Assembly (NCBI GenBank): GCA_020637675.1
Contig: JACKKD010000001.1
Coordinates: forward strand, 310,001-374,000
DNA: 64,000 bases
Direction: 5' to 3'
Origin: Paracoccaceae bacterium
GTDB lineage: Bacteria; Pseudomonadota; Alphaproteobacteria; Rhodobacterales; Rhodobacteraceae
Numbering within the stretch: position 1 is the stretch's first letter; each line of letters starts with the position of its first letter. Of this stretch, positions 17,224 to 25,090 are shown in pieces. A program made the translations under genes and the position numbers. The notes under the pieces are model-generated. The model was given only the letters and a program-made list of their open reading frames with translations. It was not told where the DNA came from and made no database searches.

Positions 17224-17245
17224 GGCCCCGCGTGCCCGGTCGCGG

Positions 17246-18202
17246 TCAGAGTGCCGCAACCATCACGCAGAGCATCTCGAACATCAGCGAGACGCCGAGC
17301 CAAGCGGTGCCTCCGCTCGGGTCGAAGGGCGGCGAGACCTCCACGAGGTCGGCGGCGACGATGTTGAGCCCGGCACATTCGCGCACGACCTGCATCGCCT
17401 GGAACGCGTTCGGCCCGCCCCATTCGGGCGTGCCTGTTCCGGGTGCGACCGAAGGGTCCACGAAGTCGATGTCATAGGACATGTAGGCGGGCGCGGAGCC
17501 GACGATCTCGCGCGCTTCGGCCATGACGTCGGGAATGCCGCGCGCGAAGAACTCCTCGATCGTGACGATCCGGATGCCATGGGCCCTGGCGAAGTCGCGG
17601 TCGGCGCTGTCGTACATCGTGCCGCGGATGCCGATCTGGATCATCCGTCTGGGGTCGAGCAACCCCTCCTCCACGGCCGACCGGAACGGGTTGCCGTGGG
17701 TCAGCACCGTGCCGCCGAAATAGGGCGGGAAGAGATCGGTGTGGCTGTCGAAATGCACCAGACCGAGAGGCGCGTCCTTGGCGAGCCCCCGCAGCACCGG
17801 AAGCGTGCAGAGGTGATCGCCACCCGCCGAAAGCGGGCGTATCCCCTTCGCCTTCAGCCCGGCGAAGTGGCGCTCGAACCGGGCGAGCGTGTCGGCGCCA
17901 TCGACCGGGTTCGGGCCGACGTCGCCGAGATCGGCGCAGTTGGCCGCCGCGAAGGGCCGCAGGCCCGTCACCGGATGCTGCGCCCGGATCATCGAGGAAT
18001 AGTCGCGCAGCTGCCGCGGCGCATGGCGGGGCCCCGGGCGGTTCGACACGCCACCATCCCAGGGAAGCCCGACAAGCCCGATCTGAACGTCGGCTTCGCG
18101 CGGATGGCCCGGGGTCACATGCGGCAGGCGCATGAAGGTGGCGATGCCCGCGAAGCGCGGCAGGTCCATGCCCGAAATCGGTTGAAAGAACGTATCGGCC
18201 AT
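17246..18202 (-). CDS. Agmatinase-family ureohydrolase (second copy)
   Basis: A 318-residue ureohydrolase. Manganese ligands are seen in GGDH, FDSHTD and YDIDFVDP, followed by GTGTPEWGG. It differs from the first copy (7059-8024) through much of its length, including its N-terminal substrate-lid region (SNRPGPRHAPRQLRDYSS), so it probably acts on a different guanidino compound such as guanidinobutyrate or guanidinopropionate; this is inference. GGGAGGG precedes ATG 18202. No guanidine riboswitch could be recognised in its leader. Confidence 0.8.
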   Translation of the reverse strand: MADTFFQPISGMDLPRFAGIATFMRLPHVTPGHPREADVQIGLVGLPWDGGVSNRPGPRHAPRQLRDYSSMIRAQHPVTGLRPFAAANCADLGDVGPNPVDGADTLARFERHFAGLKAKGIRPLSAGGDHLCTLPVLRGLAKDAPLGLVHFDSHTDLFPPYFGGTVLTHGNPFRSAVEEGLLDPRRMIQIGIRGTMYDSADRDFARAHGIRIVTIEEFFARGIPDVMAEAREIVGSAPAYMSYDIDFVDPSVAPGTGTPEWGGPNAFQAMQVVRECAGLNIVAADLVEVSPPFDPSGGTAWLGVSLMFEMLCVMVAAL

Positions 18203-18280
18203 CGTGCCCTCCCTGTTGTCGCAGCGACCATTGCAGCACCGCCGGGCGAGGTAAAGCCCCCGCGCCGGAAGCCTCGCGAA

Positions 18281-18309
18281 TTGCCGGAAAAGGTGAAATC
18301 TGCTATGAG
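18281..18309 (+). promoter_or_regulatory. Predicted sigma-70 type promoter
   Basis: TTGCCG at 18281-18286, a 17-base spacer and TATGAG at 18304-18309 lie about 80 bases before the ATG of the hypothetical exported protein. Each hexamer matches the consensus at four of six positions. Confidence 0.4.
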
Positions 18310-18389
18310 AGGCGCGCTGGTCCGGTCGCGGGACCGCGCCCCGGGCCAGAGGTCGAAAGAGATTAAGACCAACCAAGCGGGGTATCACC

Positions 18390-18935
18390 ATGGAAAGCCT
18401 TCTGACGGTGACGAGTGGTCTGGTGACGGCAGTCAGCCTTGTCGCCGCCTCTGCCGCGTTTGCGGACGATGCCGACCTTATCAAGAGCGCCGAGTCCGCC
18501 GCGCCGGCGGCGGTGTCGGCCGGCGCGACGATCTACGCCGCGGACGCATCCGGCGCGATGCGGACGCTGCGCGAAGGGACCAACGGGTTCTGGTGCATGC
18601 CCGACAATCCCGCCACTCCGGGACCGGACCCGATGTGCGGCGATGCGAACTCAATGGAATGGGCCATGGCCTGGATCGGCAAGACGGAGCCGCCCAAGGG
18701 CAAGGTCGGCTTCATGTACATGCTGGCCGGCGGCACCGACGCCAGCAACACCGACCCCTATGCGACCGCACCGTCCGAAGGCAACAACTGGGTGCAGACC
18801 GGCCCGCACGTCATGGTCGTGAACGCCATGGACGTGATGGCCGGCTATCCCGAGGACGCCGCGCCCGACACCTCGCGGCCCTACGTCATGTGGGCGGGGA
18901 CACCCTATGCCCACCTGATGATTCCGGTCGAATAG
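18390..18935 (+). CDS. Exported hypothetical protein
   Basis: A 181-residue protein with an N-terminal signal peptide (hydrophobic residues about 6-24, then ASAAFAD). The mature part is acidic, contains two cysteines (WCMPDNPATPGPDPMCGD) that could form a disulfide, and is rich in Met, Trp and Pro. The C-terminal half has SRPYVMWAGTPYAHLMIPVE. I do not recognise a named domain. It is divergent from the second agmatinase-family gene and stands alone. A periplasmic location is inferred. Confidence 0.7.
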   Translation: MESLLTVTSGLVTAVSLVAASAAFADDADLIKSAESAAPAAVSAGATIYAADASGAMRTLREGTNGFWCMPDNPATPGPDPMCGDANSMEWAMAWIGKTEPPKGKVGFMYMLAGGTDASNTDPYATAPSEGNNWVQTGPHVMVVNAMDVMAGYPEDAAPDTSRPYVMWAGTPYAHLMIPVE

Positions 18936-19042
18936 CGCGGTCGTAAGCCCGGTGCCGGCTCCGCCGCCGTCCGCAGCGCACCGGCGCGGCGGCGGAGATT
19001 GGGCCGCGACGAGATGATCACCGGCCTCTGGCGCGGCCCGGC

Positions 19043-19642
19043 CTATGCCTCCAGCTCGGCGTCCCAGTAAAGGAAATCGGCCCAGCTCTGGTGCAGGTGG
19101 TTCGGCGGGAACCGCCGGCCCGCGCGCTGCATCTCCTCGGCCGAGGGCTGGTGCGGCGGCCGCCGCAGCGAAAGACCCGACTGCTTCAGCGACTTGTTGG
19201 CCTTCCGGAGGTTGCAGGGCGAACAGGCGGCCACCACGTTGTCCCAGCTCGTCACGCCGCCGCGCGAGCGCGGGACCACATGATCGAAGGTCAGGTCGCC
19301 CTTCGAACCGCAGTACTGGCAACAGAACTCGTCCCTCAGAAAAAGATTGAAGCGCGTGAAGGCCACGCGCTTCTGGGGTTTCACATAGTCCTTCAGCACC
19401 ACGACCGAAGGTATTCGGATCGCCGCCCGTTGCGACCGCACCACCGCGTCATATTCCGCGACGATGGTGACGCGGTCGAGGACAGCCGCCTTTATCGCCT
19501 CCTGCCAGGGCCAGAGCGAGAGCGGGTAGTAGGAGAGCGGACGGAAGTCGGCGTTCAGCACCAGCGCGGGATAGCGCCTCAAAGCCGAAGGCTCGCGGAC
19601 GAAGCTCGTCCTGAATTCGTCGTCGTGAACCCTGTCCAGCAT
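19043..19642 (-). CDS. HNH endonuclease
   Basis: A 199-residue protein with a C-terminal HNH nuclease domain. Two CxxC zinc knuckles (CQYCGSKGDLTFDHVVPRS, then CSPCNLRKANKSL) bracket the catalytic histidine in FDHVVPRSRGG, at roughly residues 105-155. The N-terminal part (PALVLNADFRPLSYYPLSLW) is typical of a chromosomal HNH family that I recognise from many Alphaproteobacteria. It is not a mobile-element type; the cellular role is unknown. It carries a good upstream promoter. Confidence 0.9.
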   Translation of the reverse strand: MLDRVHDDEFRTSFVREPSALRRYPALVLNADFRPLSYYPLSLWPWQEAIKAAVLDRVTIVAEYDAVVRSQRAAIRIPSVVVLKDYVKPQKRVAFTRFNLFLRDEFCCQYCGSKGDLTFDHVVPRSRGGVTSWDNVVAACSPCNLRKANKSLKQSGLSLRRPPHQPSAEEMQRAGRRFPPNHLHQSWADFLYWDAELEA

Positions 19643-19714
19643 GGGTGACTCCGTTCTCGCCCCGTCTGCCTGCCGCGGCCCCGGGGCGGGAGCACCCGCC
19701 CCAGCTTGCGCAAA

Positions 19715-19742
19715 ACTATATCTGGCGTATCGCCACTGGCAA
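19715..19742 (-). promoter_or_regulatory. Predicted promoter of the HNH gene
   Basis: On the minus strand TTGCCA (19742-19737), a 16-base spacer and TATAGT (19720-19715) match the sigma-70 consensus at five of six positions each, about 70 bases before the ATG. Confidence 0.6.
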
Positions 19743-19795
19743 GACCCGCTATTTGCGGTAGGCTCCTATCGCGGCAAAGTGACAGGGGAATGACG

Positions 19796-20212
19796 ATGGA
19801 CGCTCCGCCGATCCTCGGGACGCTCGAAAGCGCGCTCTACGCCGGCGACCTCGCGGCAGCGGAGGCGTTCTACGCCGGCACGCTCGGACTTGCGGTCGTG
19901 GTCCGCCAGCCCGGCCGGCATGTCTTCTTCCGCGTCGGCGCCTCGATCCTTCTGGTCTTCGATCCCTCGGCGACCGAACGCCCGGCCGCGCCCGGCGCGC
20001 GCCTGCCCGTTCCGCCGCACGGGGCGCGGGGGCCAGGGCACTACTGCCTCTCCGTCGCCGCCGAGGCGCTCGACGCCTGGCGCGCGCACCTTGAGGCCGC
20101 GGGGGTGGCCATCGAGGCCGACTTCCGCTGGCCGGGCGGCGCGCGGTCGATCTATGTCCGCGATCCGGCCGGCAACTCTGTCGAGTTCGCAGAGCCCGCG
20201 CTCTGGGGCTGA
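19796..20212 (+). CDS. VOC family (glyoxalase/bleomycin-resistance fold) protein
   Basis: A 138-residue VOC-fold protein. The first module starts LESALYAGDLAAAEAFYAGTLG and the last beta-strand is IYVRDPAGNSVEFAEPALWG, with the metal-binding Glu in VEFAE. A His in GPGHYCLSV is the likely second ligand. The family spans lyases, dioxygenases and antibiotic-binding proteins; the substrate is unknown. ATG 19796 has AGGGGA eight bases upstream, better than ATG 19790. Confidence 0.82.
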   Translation: MDAPPILGTLESALYAGDLAAAEAFYAGTLGLAVVVRQPGRHVFFRVGASILLVFDPSATERPAAPGARLPVPPHGARGPGHYCLSVAAEALDAWRAHLEAAGVAIEADFRWPGGARSIYVRDPAGNSVEFAEPALWG

Positions 20213-20216
20213 GCCG

Positions 20217-20879
20217 TCAGCCGGGAAGCTTGTCCGTCAGGAAGGCGAGAGCCACCGAAAGGCCGTCCGGGGCGATGCCGTGACCGGTGCCCTTCATCAC
20301 ATGGCCATAGGTCTCGAACCCTGCTTCAGTCAGCGCGCGGCCGGCGTTCGCCATTTCGGCGAAGGGCACCATCTGGTCCTGATCGCCGTGCAGAAGCAGG
20401 ACGGGCGGCTTCGACAGCGCCTCGGCGGAAAGCAGGTCGGGCCGAAGCAGACGGCCCGAAAACGCCACGATCCCCGCCACGGGCTCCGGCCGGCGCGGCA
20501 GGACATGGAGCGCCATCATCGTACCTTGCGAGAACCCGACCACGGCCAGCCGGTCCGGGGTCAGTCCCTCGGCATCGAGCTGCGCGTCAAGGAAGGCGTC
20601 GAGGTCCGCCGACGACCGCGCCAGGCCCTCGGCCGCCGCCGCCTCGGAGGAGCCGTCGAGCCAGGGGATCGGGAACCATTGCCGCCCGAAGGGGTTGCCC
20701 GCGCAGGGCTCGGGCGCGTCGGGGGCAACGAAGACCGTGTCCGGCAGGTGGGGCCCGAGCGGATCGGCAAGGCCAAGCAGGTCTGCCCCGTCGGCGCCGT
20801 AGCCGTGCAGGAAGATGACGAGCGACCGCGCCTCGCCCGATTGCGCCGCCTTCCGTCCGAATCTGAGCTCGCGTGTCAC
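20217..20879 (-). CDS. Phospholipase/carboxylesterase-type alpha/beta hydrolase
   Basis: A 220-residue alpha/beta hydrolase of the carboxylesterase/phospholipase family. The oxyanion region is VIFLHGYGADG. The nucleophile is the Ser in VGFSQGTMMAL, followed by the Asp in HGDQDQMVPF and the His in KGTGHGIAPDG. Length is standard and there is no signal peptide. It starts with GTG at 20879, overlapping the upstream glycosylase stop (GTGA), so translation is coupled. Confidence 0.88.
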   Translation of the reverse strand: MTRELRFGRKAAQSGEARSLVIFLHGYGADGADLLGLADPLGPHLPDTVFVAPDAPEPCAGNPFGRQWFPIPWLDGSSEAAAAEGLARSSADLDAFLDAQLDAEGLTPDRLAVVGFSQGTMMALHVLPRRPEPVAGIVAFSGRLLRPDLLSAEALSKPPVLLLHGDQDQMVPFAEMANAGRALTEAGFETYGHVMKGTGHGIAPDGLSVALAFLTDKLPG

Positions 20880-21505
20880 CTGATCCCCTCGCGCTTGCGT
20901 CTGAGCCGGTAGTAGGCCCAGAGCGCACGCGCCGCAACCGCCCGCCACGGCCGCCAGTCCTCGGCCATCGCGCGCAGAGCCGGCTCGGTGGGGCGCTCCG
21001 GCAGGTCGAAGATCATCCGCGCCGCCTCCTGCAAGGCCAGATCGCCCGGCGCGAAGACATCTGCCCGGCCGAGCGAGATCAGTGCATAGACCTCGGCCGT
21101 CCAGCGTCCGATGCCGGGAAGGGCGACGAGGGTGGCGATCACCACATCGTCGGGCGCGGCGCGGAGGCCGTGGTAGTCCAGTCCGGCGCGGGCGAGCGCC
21201 TGGGCGTAGCGGATCTTCTGGCGGCTCAGTCCGCAGGCGCGAAGCTCCTCCTCGGCCGCGCCTGCGACGCGGGCCTGGTCGAGAAGCCCCGCGGCGTCCA
21301 GCTTCAGCCGCATCGCCTCGGCAGAGGCCGTTGAGACCTGCTGGCCGAGAATCGCGTCGAGCAGCGCCGCGAATCCGTCCGGCCGGCGGCGGAGCGGCAG
21401 CGGGCCGGTCTCCTCGATCAGCGCGGCAAAGCGGGGGTCGCGCGCAGCGAGCCATTCCGCCCCCTCGGCCACATCCGCCGCCGTCGCGATGATCCGGCCG
21501 ACCAT
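20876..21505 (-). CDS. DNA-3-methyladenine glycosylase II (HhH-GPD family)
   Basis: A 209-residue AlkA-like base-excision glycosylase. The helix-hairpin-helix is LPGIGRWTAEVYAL and the catalytic Asp is in VFAPGDLALQ, about 24 residues later. It lacks the extra N-terminal domain of E. coli AlkA, as in the short HhH-GPD group. It removes alkylated purines. No LexA or Ada box was noticed upstream. It is coupled to the esterase downstream and follows the MocR gene by 3 bases. Confidence 0.88.
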   Translation of the reverse strand: MVGRIIATAADVAEGAEWLAARDPRFAALIEETGPLPLRRRPDGFAALLDAILGQQVSTASAEAMRLKLDAAGLLDQARVAGAAEEELRACGLSRQKIRYAQALARAGLDYHGLRAAPDDVVIATLVALPGIGRWTAEVYALISLGRADVFAPGDLALQEAARMIFDLPERPTEPALRAMAEDWRPWRAVAARALWAYYRLRRKREGIR

Positions 21506-21508
21506 CTC

Positions 21509-22930
21509 TCAGACCGGCAGGTCGCCGGGCGGGTTGCGCAGGAGCCGCGCCATCGCGTCGAGCGCGCGCACGAAGGCCGGCTCGGGCGATCGGCCGTCGA
21601 TGGCGATGCGGACCGCGTTCGGCGTGTGGGCGTCCACCAGCGCATATTCGTCGGCCGATCGCACCAGCACGCCGACGCTTTCCGCCTCGCGCATGAAGGT
21701 GGAGGCGCGCCAGCCCTGCGGAAGTTTCAGCCAGAGGAAGGCGAGCCCCTTCTGCCAGGCGATATCGAAGGTGCCCAGCGCGTTCAGCGCCAGTTCCAGC
21801 CGCCGTTCCTGCACCGCCTGCGCCGCGTCCCTGAGCCGCGCCGCCTCGCCGCTGGTGAAGAGCGCCAGCATCAGGTCCGCGATGGGGCGGGCAAGCCCGA
21901 AGTAGGAATGCTGGGCGGCGAGGCGGGCATACTCCCCCTGACCGACGGGACAGACGATGGCACCGAAGCGCAGCCCGGCCGCCAGCGACTTCGACACCGA
22001 GGTCACATGCCAGGTGCGTTCGGGCGCGAGCGCCCGCAGCGCGGGCGCGCTGGCCTGGCCGACCGAATAGCAGTCGTCCTCGATGATCTGGAGGTCGTGG
22101 TGGCGCGCCACCGCGACGATCTCCAGTCGGCGACCGACCGGCATCCGAACCGTCGTGGGGTTCTGCGCCTCGGCGGTCACGCAGACGATGCGGGCACCGC
22201 TGCGGCGACAGGCTTCGTCGAGGGCGCGCGGCGAGAGGCCCTCCGCGTCAAGCGCAACAGGCACGACCTCGGCCCGGTTGAGCCGCGCGGCATGACGGAA
22301 GCCGGGATAGGCCAGTTCCTCCAGCAGGACCTGCGGCCGCGGCCCCTTCAGGCAGCATTGCAGCGCGAGCCCGATGGCGTTCTGGCCGCCCTGCGTCAGG
22401 ACGATGTCGTCGCCGCCGATCGGGCCGAGGTCGCGGTCCGCGAGCCACTCCGCGTAGGCCGCCCTCAGCGGCCCGTCGCGCTTCAGGCCCGGATAGCCGA
22501 GATAGTCGAAATCGCCGGCCGCGGCGAGGCGCCCGAGCACCGCGGCGATCGCGGCGTTCTGGCCGATGTCGGGAAGCTGCGGGCTGCGCAGGTCGATCAG
22601 CCCCGGATCATCGCCTTTCGGACGGGCGAATATCCCCACCGACTCGACCAGCAGCGCCTGGTCTGCCCCGAACTTCGGCCGTGTGGCCGCGACGAAGGTG
22701 CCGCGACCGACCACCGCCTCCAGAAGCCCCTCCTGCGTCACGATCTGGTAGGCGCGTGCGACCGTGCCCGGGGTCATGCCGAGCCGCCAGGCGAGGTCGC
22801 GCACCGGCGGCAGCCGGTCGCCCTTGCCGAGCGCGCCCGATCGCACCGCATCACGCAGCGCGTGGGTGAGCGCCAGGTATTTCGGACCTTCGAAGCGGTC
22901 GAGCTCGGGCAGCCAAATTGTATCCGGCAC
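21509..22930 (-). CDS. MocR/GntR-type regulator with aminotransferase-like domain
   Basis: A 473-residue fusion. An N-terminal GntR winged helix lies at about residues 10-80 (RSGALGKGDRLPPVRDLAWR, then TPGTVARAYQIV). A linker follows, then a fold-type I aminotransferase-like domain whose PLP-binding lysine is in SVSKSLAAGLRFG. MocR proteins are transcription regulators that sense PLP or an amino compound. Start is GTG 22930 with AGAGG six bases upstream. It is divergent from a DUF1127 gene and phzF across an intergenic region full of TTGTAT/ATACAA repeats, the expected operator. Confidence 0.9.
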   Translation of the reverse strand: MPDTIWLPELDRFEGPKYLALTHALRDAVRSGALGKGDRLPPVRDLAWRLGMTPGTVARAYQIVTQEGLLEAVVGRGTFVAATRPKFGADQALLVESVGIFARPKGDDPGLIDLRSPQLPDIGQNAAIAAVLGRLAAAGDFDYLGYPGLKRDGPLRAAYAEWLADRDLGPIGGDDIVLTQGGQNAIGLALQCCLKGPRPQVLLEELAYPGFRHAARLNRAEVVPVALDAEGLSPRALDEACRRSGARIVCVTAEAQNPTTVRMPVGRRLEIVAVARHHDLQIIEDDCYSVGQASAPALRALAPERTWHVTSVSKSLAAGLRFGAIVCPVGQGEYARLAAQHSYFGLARPIADLMLALFTSGEAARLRDAAQAVQERRLELALNALGTFDIAWQKGLAFLWLKLPQGWRASTFMREAESVGVLVRSADEYALVDAHTPNAVRIAIDGRSPEPAFVRALDAMARLLRNPPGDLPV

Positions 22931-23005
22931 AATGAACCTCTGGAACGACCAAAACCCGTATTGTATTAACTCAATACAGGATCAACGATTTTGTATCAAT
23001 ACAAA
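22917..23005. promoter_or_regulatory. Repeat-rich MocR operator region
   Basis: Three TTGTAT copies (22918-22923, 22961-22966, 22991-22996) and two inverted pairs are visible. GTATTG at 22958-22963 faces CAATAC at 22972-22977 across 8 bases, and TTTGTAT at 22990-22996 faces ATACAAA at 22999-23005 across 2 bases. MocR proteins typically bind paired direct or inverted repeats between themselves and the divergent target, so this is the likely binding site. The first copy lies inside the MocR coding sequence. Confidence 0.65.
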
Positions 23006-23013
23006 GGTGCATC

Positions 23014-23232
23014 ATGACCCGCCTCGCGGCCTCCGCCCCCACCCCGTTCGGCCTGCCGGCATCCCACGGCAGCCTGACCGTGTGGACGCGCGCGGCGCGT
23101 GTGCTGCAGCAATGGTCCGGACGCCGCCGCAGCCGGATCGCGCTCGCGCGGCTGGACGACCGGCTTCTGCGCGATGCCGGGCTTGACGCGCCCACGGCCG
23201 AAGCCGAAGCGGCGCAGCCGTTCTGGCGCTGA
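23014..23232 (+). CDS. DUF1127 (YjiS-like) small protein
   Basis: A 72-residue protein whose C-terminal half carries the arginine-rich DUF1127 signature (GRRRSRIALARLDDRLLRDAGLD). DUF1127 proteins are small and often stress-induced; some bind RNA or affect small-RNA maturation in Alphaproteobacteria. It starts 83 bases from the divergent MocR start, right after the second inverted repeat, so MocR control is likely. Two terminator-like hairpins follow. Confidence 0.85.
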   Translation: MTRLAASAPTPFGLPASHGSLTVWTRAARVLQQWSGRRRSRIALARLDDRLLRDAGLDAPTAEAEAAQPFWR

Positions 23233-23237
23233 GTTCA

Positions 23238-23268
23238 GGGTCCCGAACATCCCCGACGGACCCTTTTT
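23238..23268 (+). terminator. First terminator-like hairpin before phzF
   Basis: GGGTCC (23238-23243) pairs with GGACCC (23258-23263) across a 14-base loop, followed by TTTTT. The stem is only six base pairs, so this is weaker than the hairpin that follows. Confidence 0.55.
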
Positions 23269-23271
23269 CCT

Positions 23272-23299
23272 CGGCCGGGCGCTGCCCGGCCGTTTTTTT
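23272..23299 (+). terminator. Strong Rho-independent terminator abutting phzF
   Basis: A nine-base-pair stem CGGCCGGGC/GCCCGGCCG with a three-base loop is followed by seven T residues (23293-23299). It ends 3 bases before the GGAGG Shine-Dalgarno of phzF, so transcripts reaching phzF must pass through it. Confidence 0.9.
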
Positions 23300-23313
23300 G
23301 ACGGAGGATGCAG

Positions 23314-24126
23314 ATGGCCACGATCACGATGTATCAGGCCGACGCCTTCACCGACAGGCTCTTCGCGGGCAACCCGGCCGCCGTCCTCGTGACCGGAACG
23401 CCGCTCGATGACGGGCTGATGCAGGCGATCGCGGCCGAGAACAACCTCGCCGAGACCGCCTTTGTCACGCCCGCGGGCGAAGACTGGGCGATCCGCTGGT
23501 TCACGCCCGTGCAGGAGGTCGCCTTCTGTGGACATGCCACGCTTGCCTCGGCCCATGTGATGGCGGCCGAACTCGGCCTTGGCGAGAGCTTCCGCTTCGC
23601 GACCCGGAAGGTCGGCGCGCTCGTCGTCCGGCGCGCCGGGACCGGGCGCTACACGCTGACGAGCCCGCGGATCGAGGCCGAGGCGATGACGCTTCCCGCA
23701 GAGTTCGCGGCGCTCTTTCCCGCCGGCCACGTCGCCGCCTTCCGCACGTTCGAGAACGTCTTCGTGGAACTGCCGGACCCCGAGGCCGTCGCGGGCTACC
23801 GCCCCGAAGCGCCGGCGATCGCGGCCGTGACTCGGATGGGCCTTGGCATCACCGCGCCGGGAGGGGTCGGGCCGGACGGCGCGGCGGTGGATTTCGTCTC
23901 GCGCTATTTCGCCCCCGCCGCGGGAATCGACGAGGACCCGGTGACCGGGTCGGCCCATGCCACGCTCGCGCCCTACTGGGCGGAACGGCTCGGCCGGGCC
24001 GAGCTTGTGGGGTTTCAGGCCTCGCCCCGCGGCGGGCGCGTGGCCTGCCGCGTGACGGATGCGGGCGTCGAACTGACCGGCGGCGCGGTCACCTACTTCC
24101 GCGCCGAACTGCGCCTCGGCGCCTGA
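23314..24126 (+). CDS. PhzF-family isomerase/epimerase
   Basis: A 270-residue PhzF-fold protein. Both halves of the diaminopimelate-epimerase-like fold are seen. QADAFTDRLFAGNPAAV and NNLAETAFV supply the catalytic Glu near residue 45; FCGHATLASAHV and the C-terminal DPVTGSAHATLAPYW follow. Other phenazine genes are absent, so it is probably a general PhzF-like enzyme, not part of phenazine synthesis. ATG 23314 has GGAGG six bases upstream; ATG 23308 is too close to it. Confidence 0.88.
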   Translation: MATITMYQADAFTDRLFAGNPAAVLVTGTPLDDGLMQAIAAENNLAETAFVTPAGEDWAIRWFTPVQEVAFCGHATLASAHVMAAELGLGESFRFATRKVGALVVRRAGTGRYTLTSPRIEAEAMTLPAEFAALFPAGHVAAFRTFENVFVELPDPEAVAGYRPEAPAIAAVTRMGLGITAPGGVGPDGAAVDFVSRYFAPAAGIDEDPVTGSAHATLAPYWAERLGRAELVGFQASPRGGRVACRVTDAGVELTGGAVTYFRAELRLGA

Positions 24127-24132
24127 CCGGGA

Positions 24133-24387
24133 TCAGGCCGCGACGGCCTCGATCGCGATCGCCCGCCGCTTCAGTTCGGAATAGAGCGCCGGAAGGACGC
24201 GGGTCTGGTCCACGGCATAGCGCAGCACCTCGCCGATCGTGTGATCGGCCGCCGGCGTGCGGACGCGCCAGACCAACCGGCGGGCGACGCCATCGTCATA
24301 GACGATCTCGATGCTGCCGGACGCGGCCTTGCGCAGGCCAAGGATATCGAAGCCCCCGCGGGAGCTGTGAAAGGTTTTGGGGGGCAT
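24133..24387 (-). CDS. Small hypothetical protein
   Basis: An 84-residue protein without recognised domain, signal or membrane segment. It starts MPPKTFHSSRGGFDILGLRK and has a plausible beta-rich middle (GSIEIVYDDGVARRLVWRVRT) and a helical C-terminus. It is convergent with phzF, 6 bases between stops. Codon use looks like that of its neighbours. The function is unknown. Confidence 0.6.
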   Translation of the reverse strand: MPPKTFHSSRGGFDILGLRKAASGSIEIVYDDGVARRLVWRVRTPAADHTIGEVLRYAVDQTRVLPALYSELKRRAIAIEAVAA

Positions 24388-24521
24388 TTTGCTGCTCTGG
24401 TTTTTTCTGCCTCAATGCGCGGACCATGAACCCGGAGCTTGTCCCCGGTCAATCCGGTGTGCGCACAAATCCGCGTGAGCGAGTCCCGGGCGCAACAGAT
24501 TGATTCCGCGCGCTTTCCACG

Positions 24522-24550
24522 AAAAAGGGCGCGCCCGGCAGGACGCGCCC
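24522..24550 (-). terminator. Terminator of the rplM-rpsI operon
   Basis: On the minus strand a GGGCGCG/CGCGCCC stem with a ten-base loop is followed by TTTTT. It lies 36 bases beyond the rpsI stop. Confidence 0.85.
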
Positions 24551-24585
24551 CATATCTTGCGGTCGGCCCCGGAAGGGGCGCGAGA

Positions 24586-25089
24586 TCAGCGCTTGGAGAA
24601 CTGGAAGGACCGGCGGGCCTTGGCCTTGCCGTACTTCTTCCGCTCGACCACGCGGCTGTCGCGGGTGAGGAAGCCCGCGGCCTTCAGCGCCGGACGGAGG
24701 CTCGGTTCATAGAGTTGCAGCGCGCGGCTGATTCCGTGCTTGACCGCCCCGGCCTGGCCCGAAAGCCCGCCGCCAGCAACGGTGGCCATCACGTCGAACT
24801 GGCCCTCGACATTGGCGACCTGGAACGGCTGGCGCAGGATCATCTGCAGCACCGGACGGGCGAAGTACTTCGAATAGTCGATGAACTCGCCCTTGTTGTT
24901 GCGGATGAGGAACTTGCCCGAGCCCGGCTTGATCCAGACGCGGGCAACCGCGTCCTTGCGCTTGCCGGTGGCATAGGAGCGGCCGAACTTGTCTCGCTGC
25001 GGCTCGCGGGGTGCTTCCGCTTCGACCGCGGCGGCGCTGCCGGCGACGACCGACTTCAGATCGTCGAGGGATTTGATTTCGTCGGCCAT
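24586..25089 (-). CDS. rpsI: 30S ribosomal protein S9
   Basis: S9 is a 30S head protein whose C-terminal tail reaches the P-site tRNA. The 167-residue product has an N-terminal extension of about 35 residues before the conserved GRSYATGKRKDAVARVWI, an extension seen in alphaproteobacterial S9. The family ending KARRSFQFSKR is intact. It follows rplM with a 1-base gap, the universal order. Confidence 0.97.
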   Translation of the reverse strand: MADEIKSLDDLKSVVAGSAAAVEAEAPREPQRDKFGRSYATGKRKDAVARVWIKPGSGKFLIRNNKGEFIDYSKYFARPVLQMILRQPFQVANVEGQFDVMATVAGGGLSGQAGAVKHGISRALQLYEPSLRPALKAAGFLTRDSRVVERKKYGKAKARRSFQFSKR

Positions 25090-25090
25090 C

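Noticed and set aside
18203..18389. Guanidine riboswitch in the leader of the second agmatinase-family gene
   Set aside because: No paired hairpins with ACGR loops and no ykkC-type conserved core could be found.
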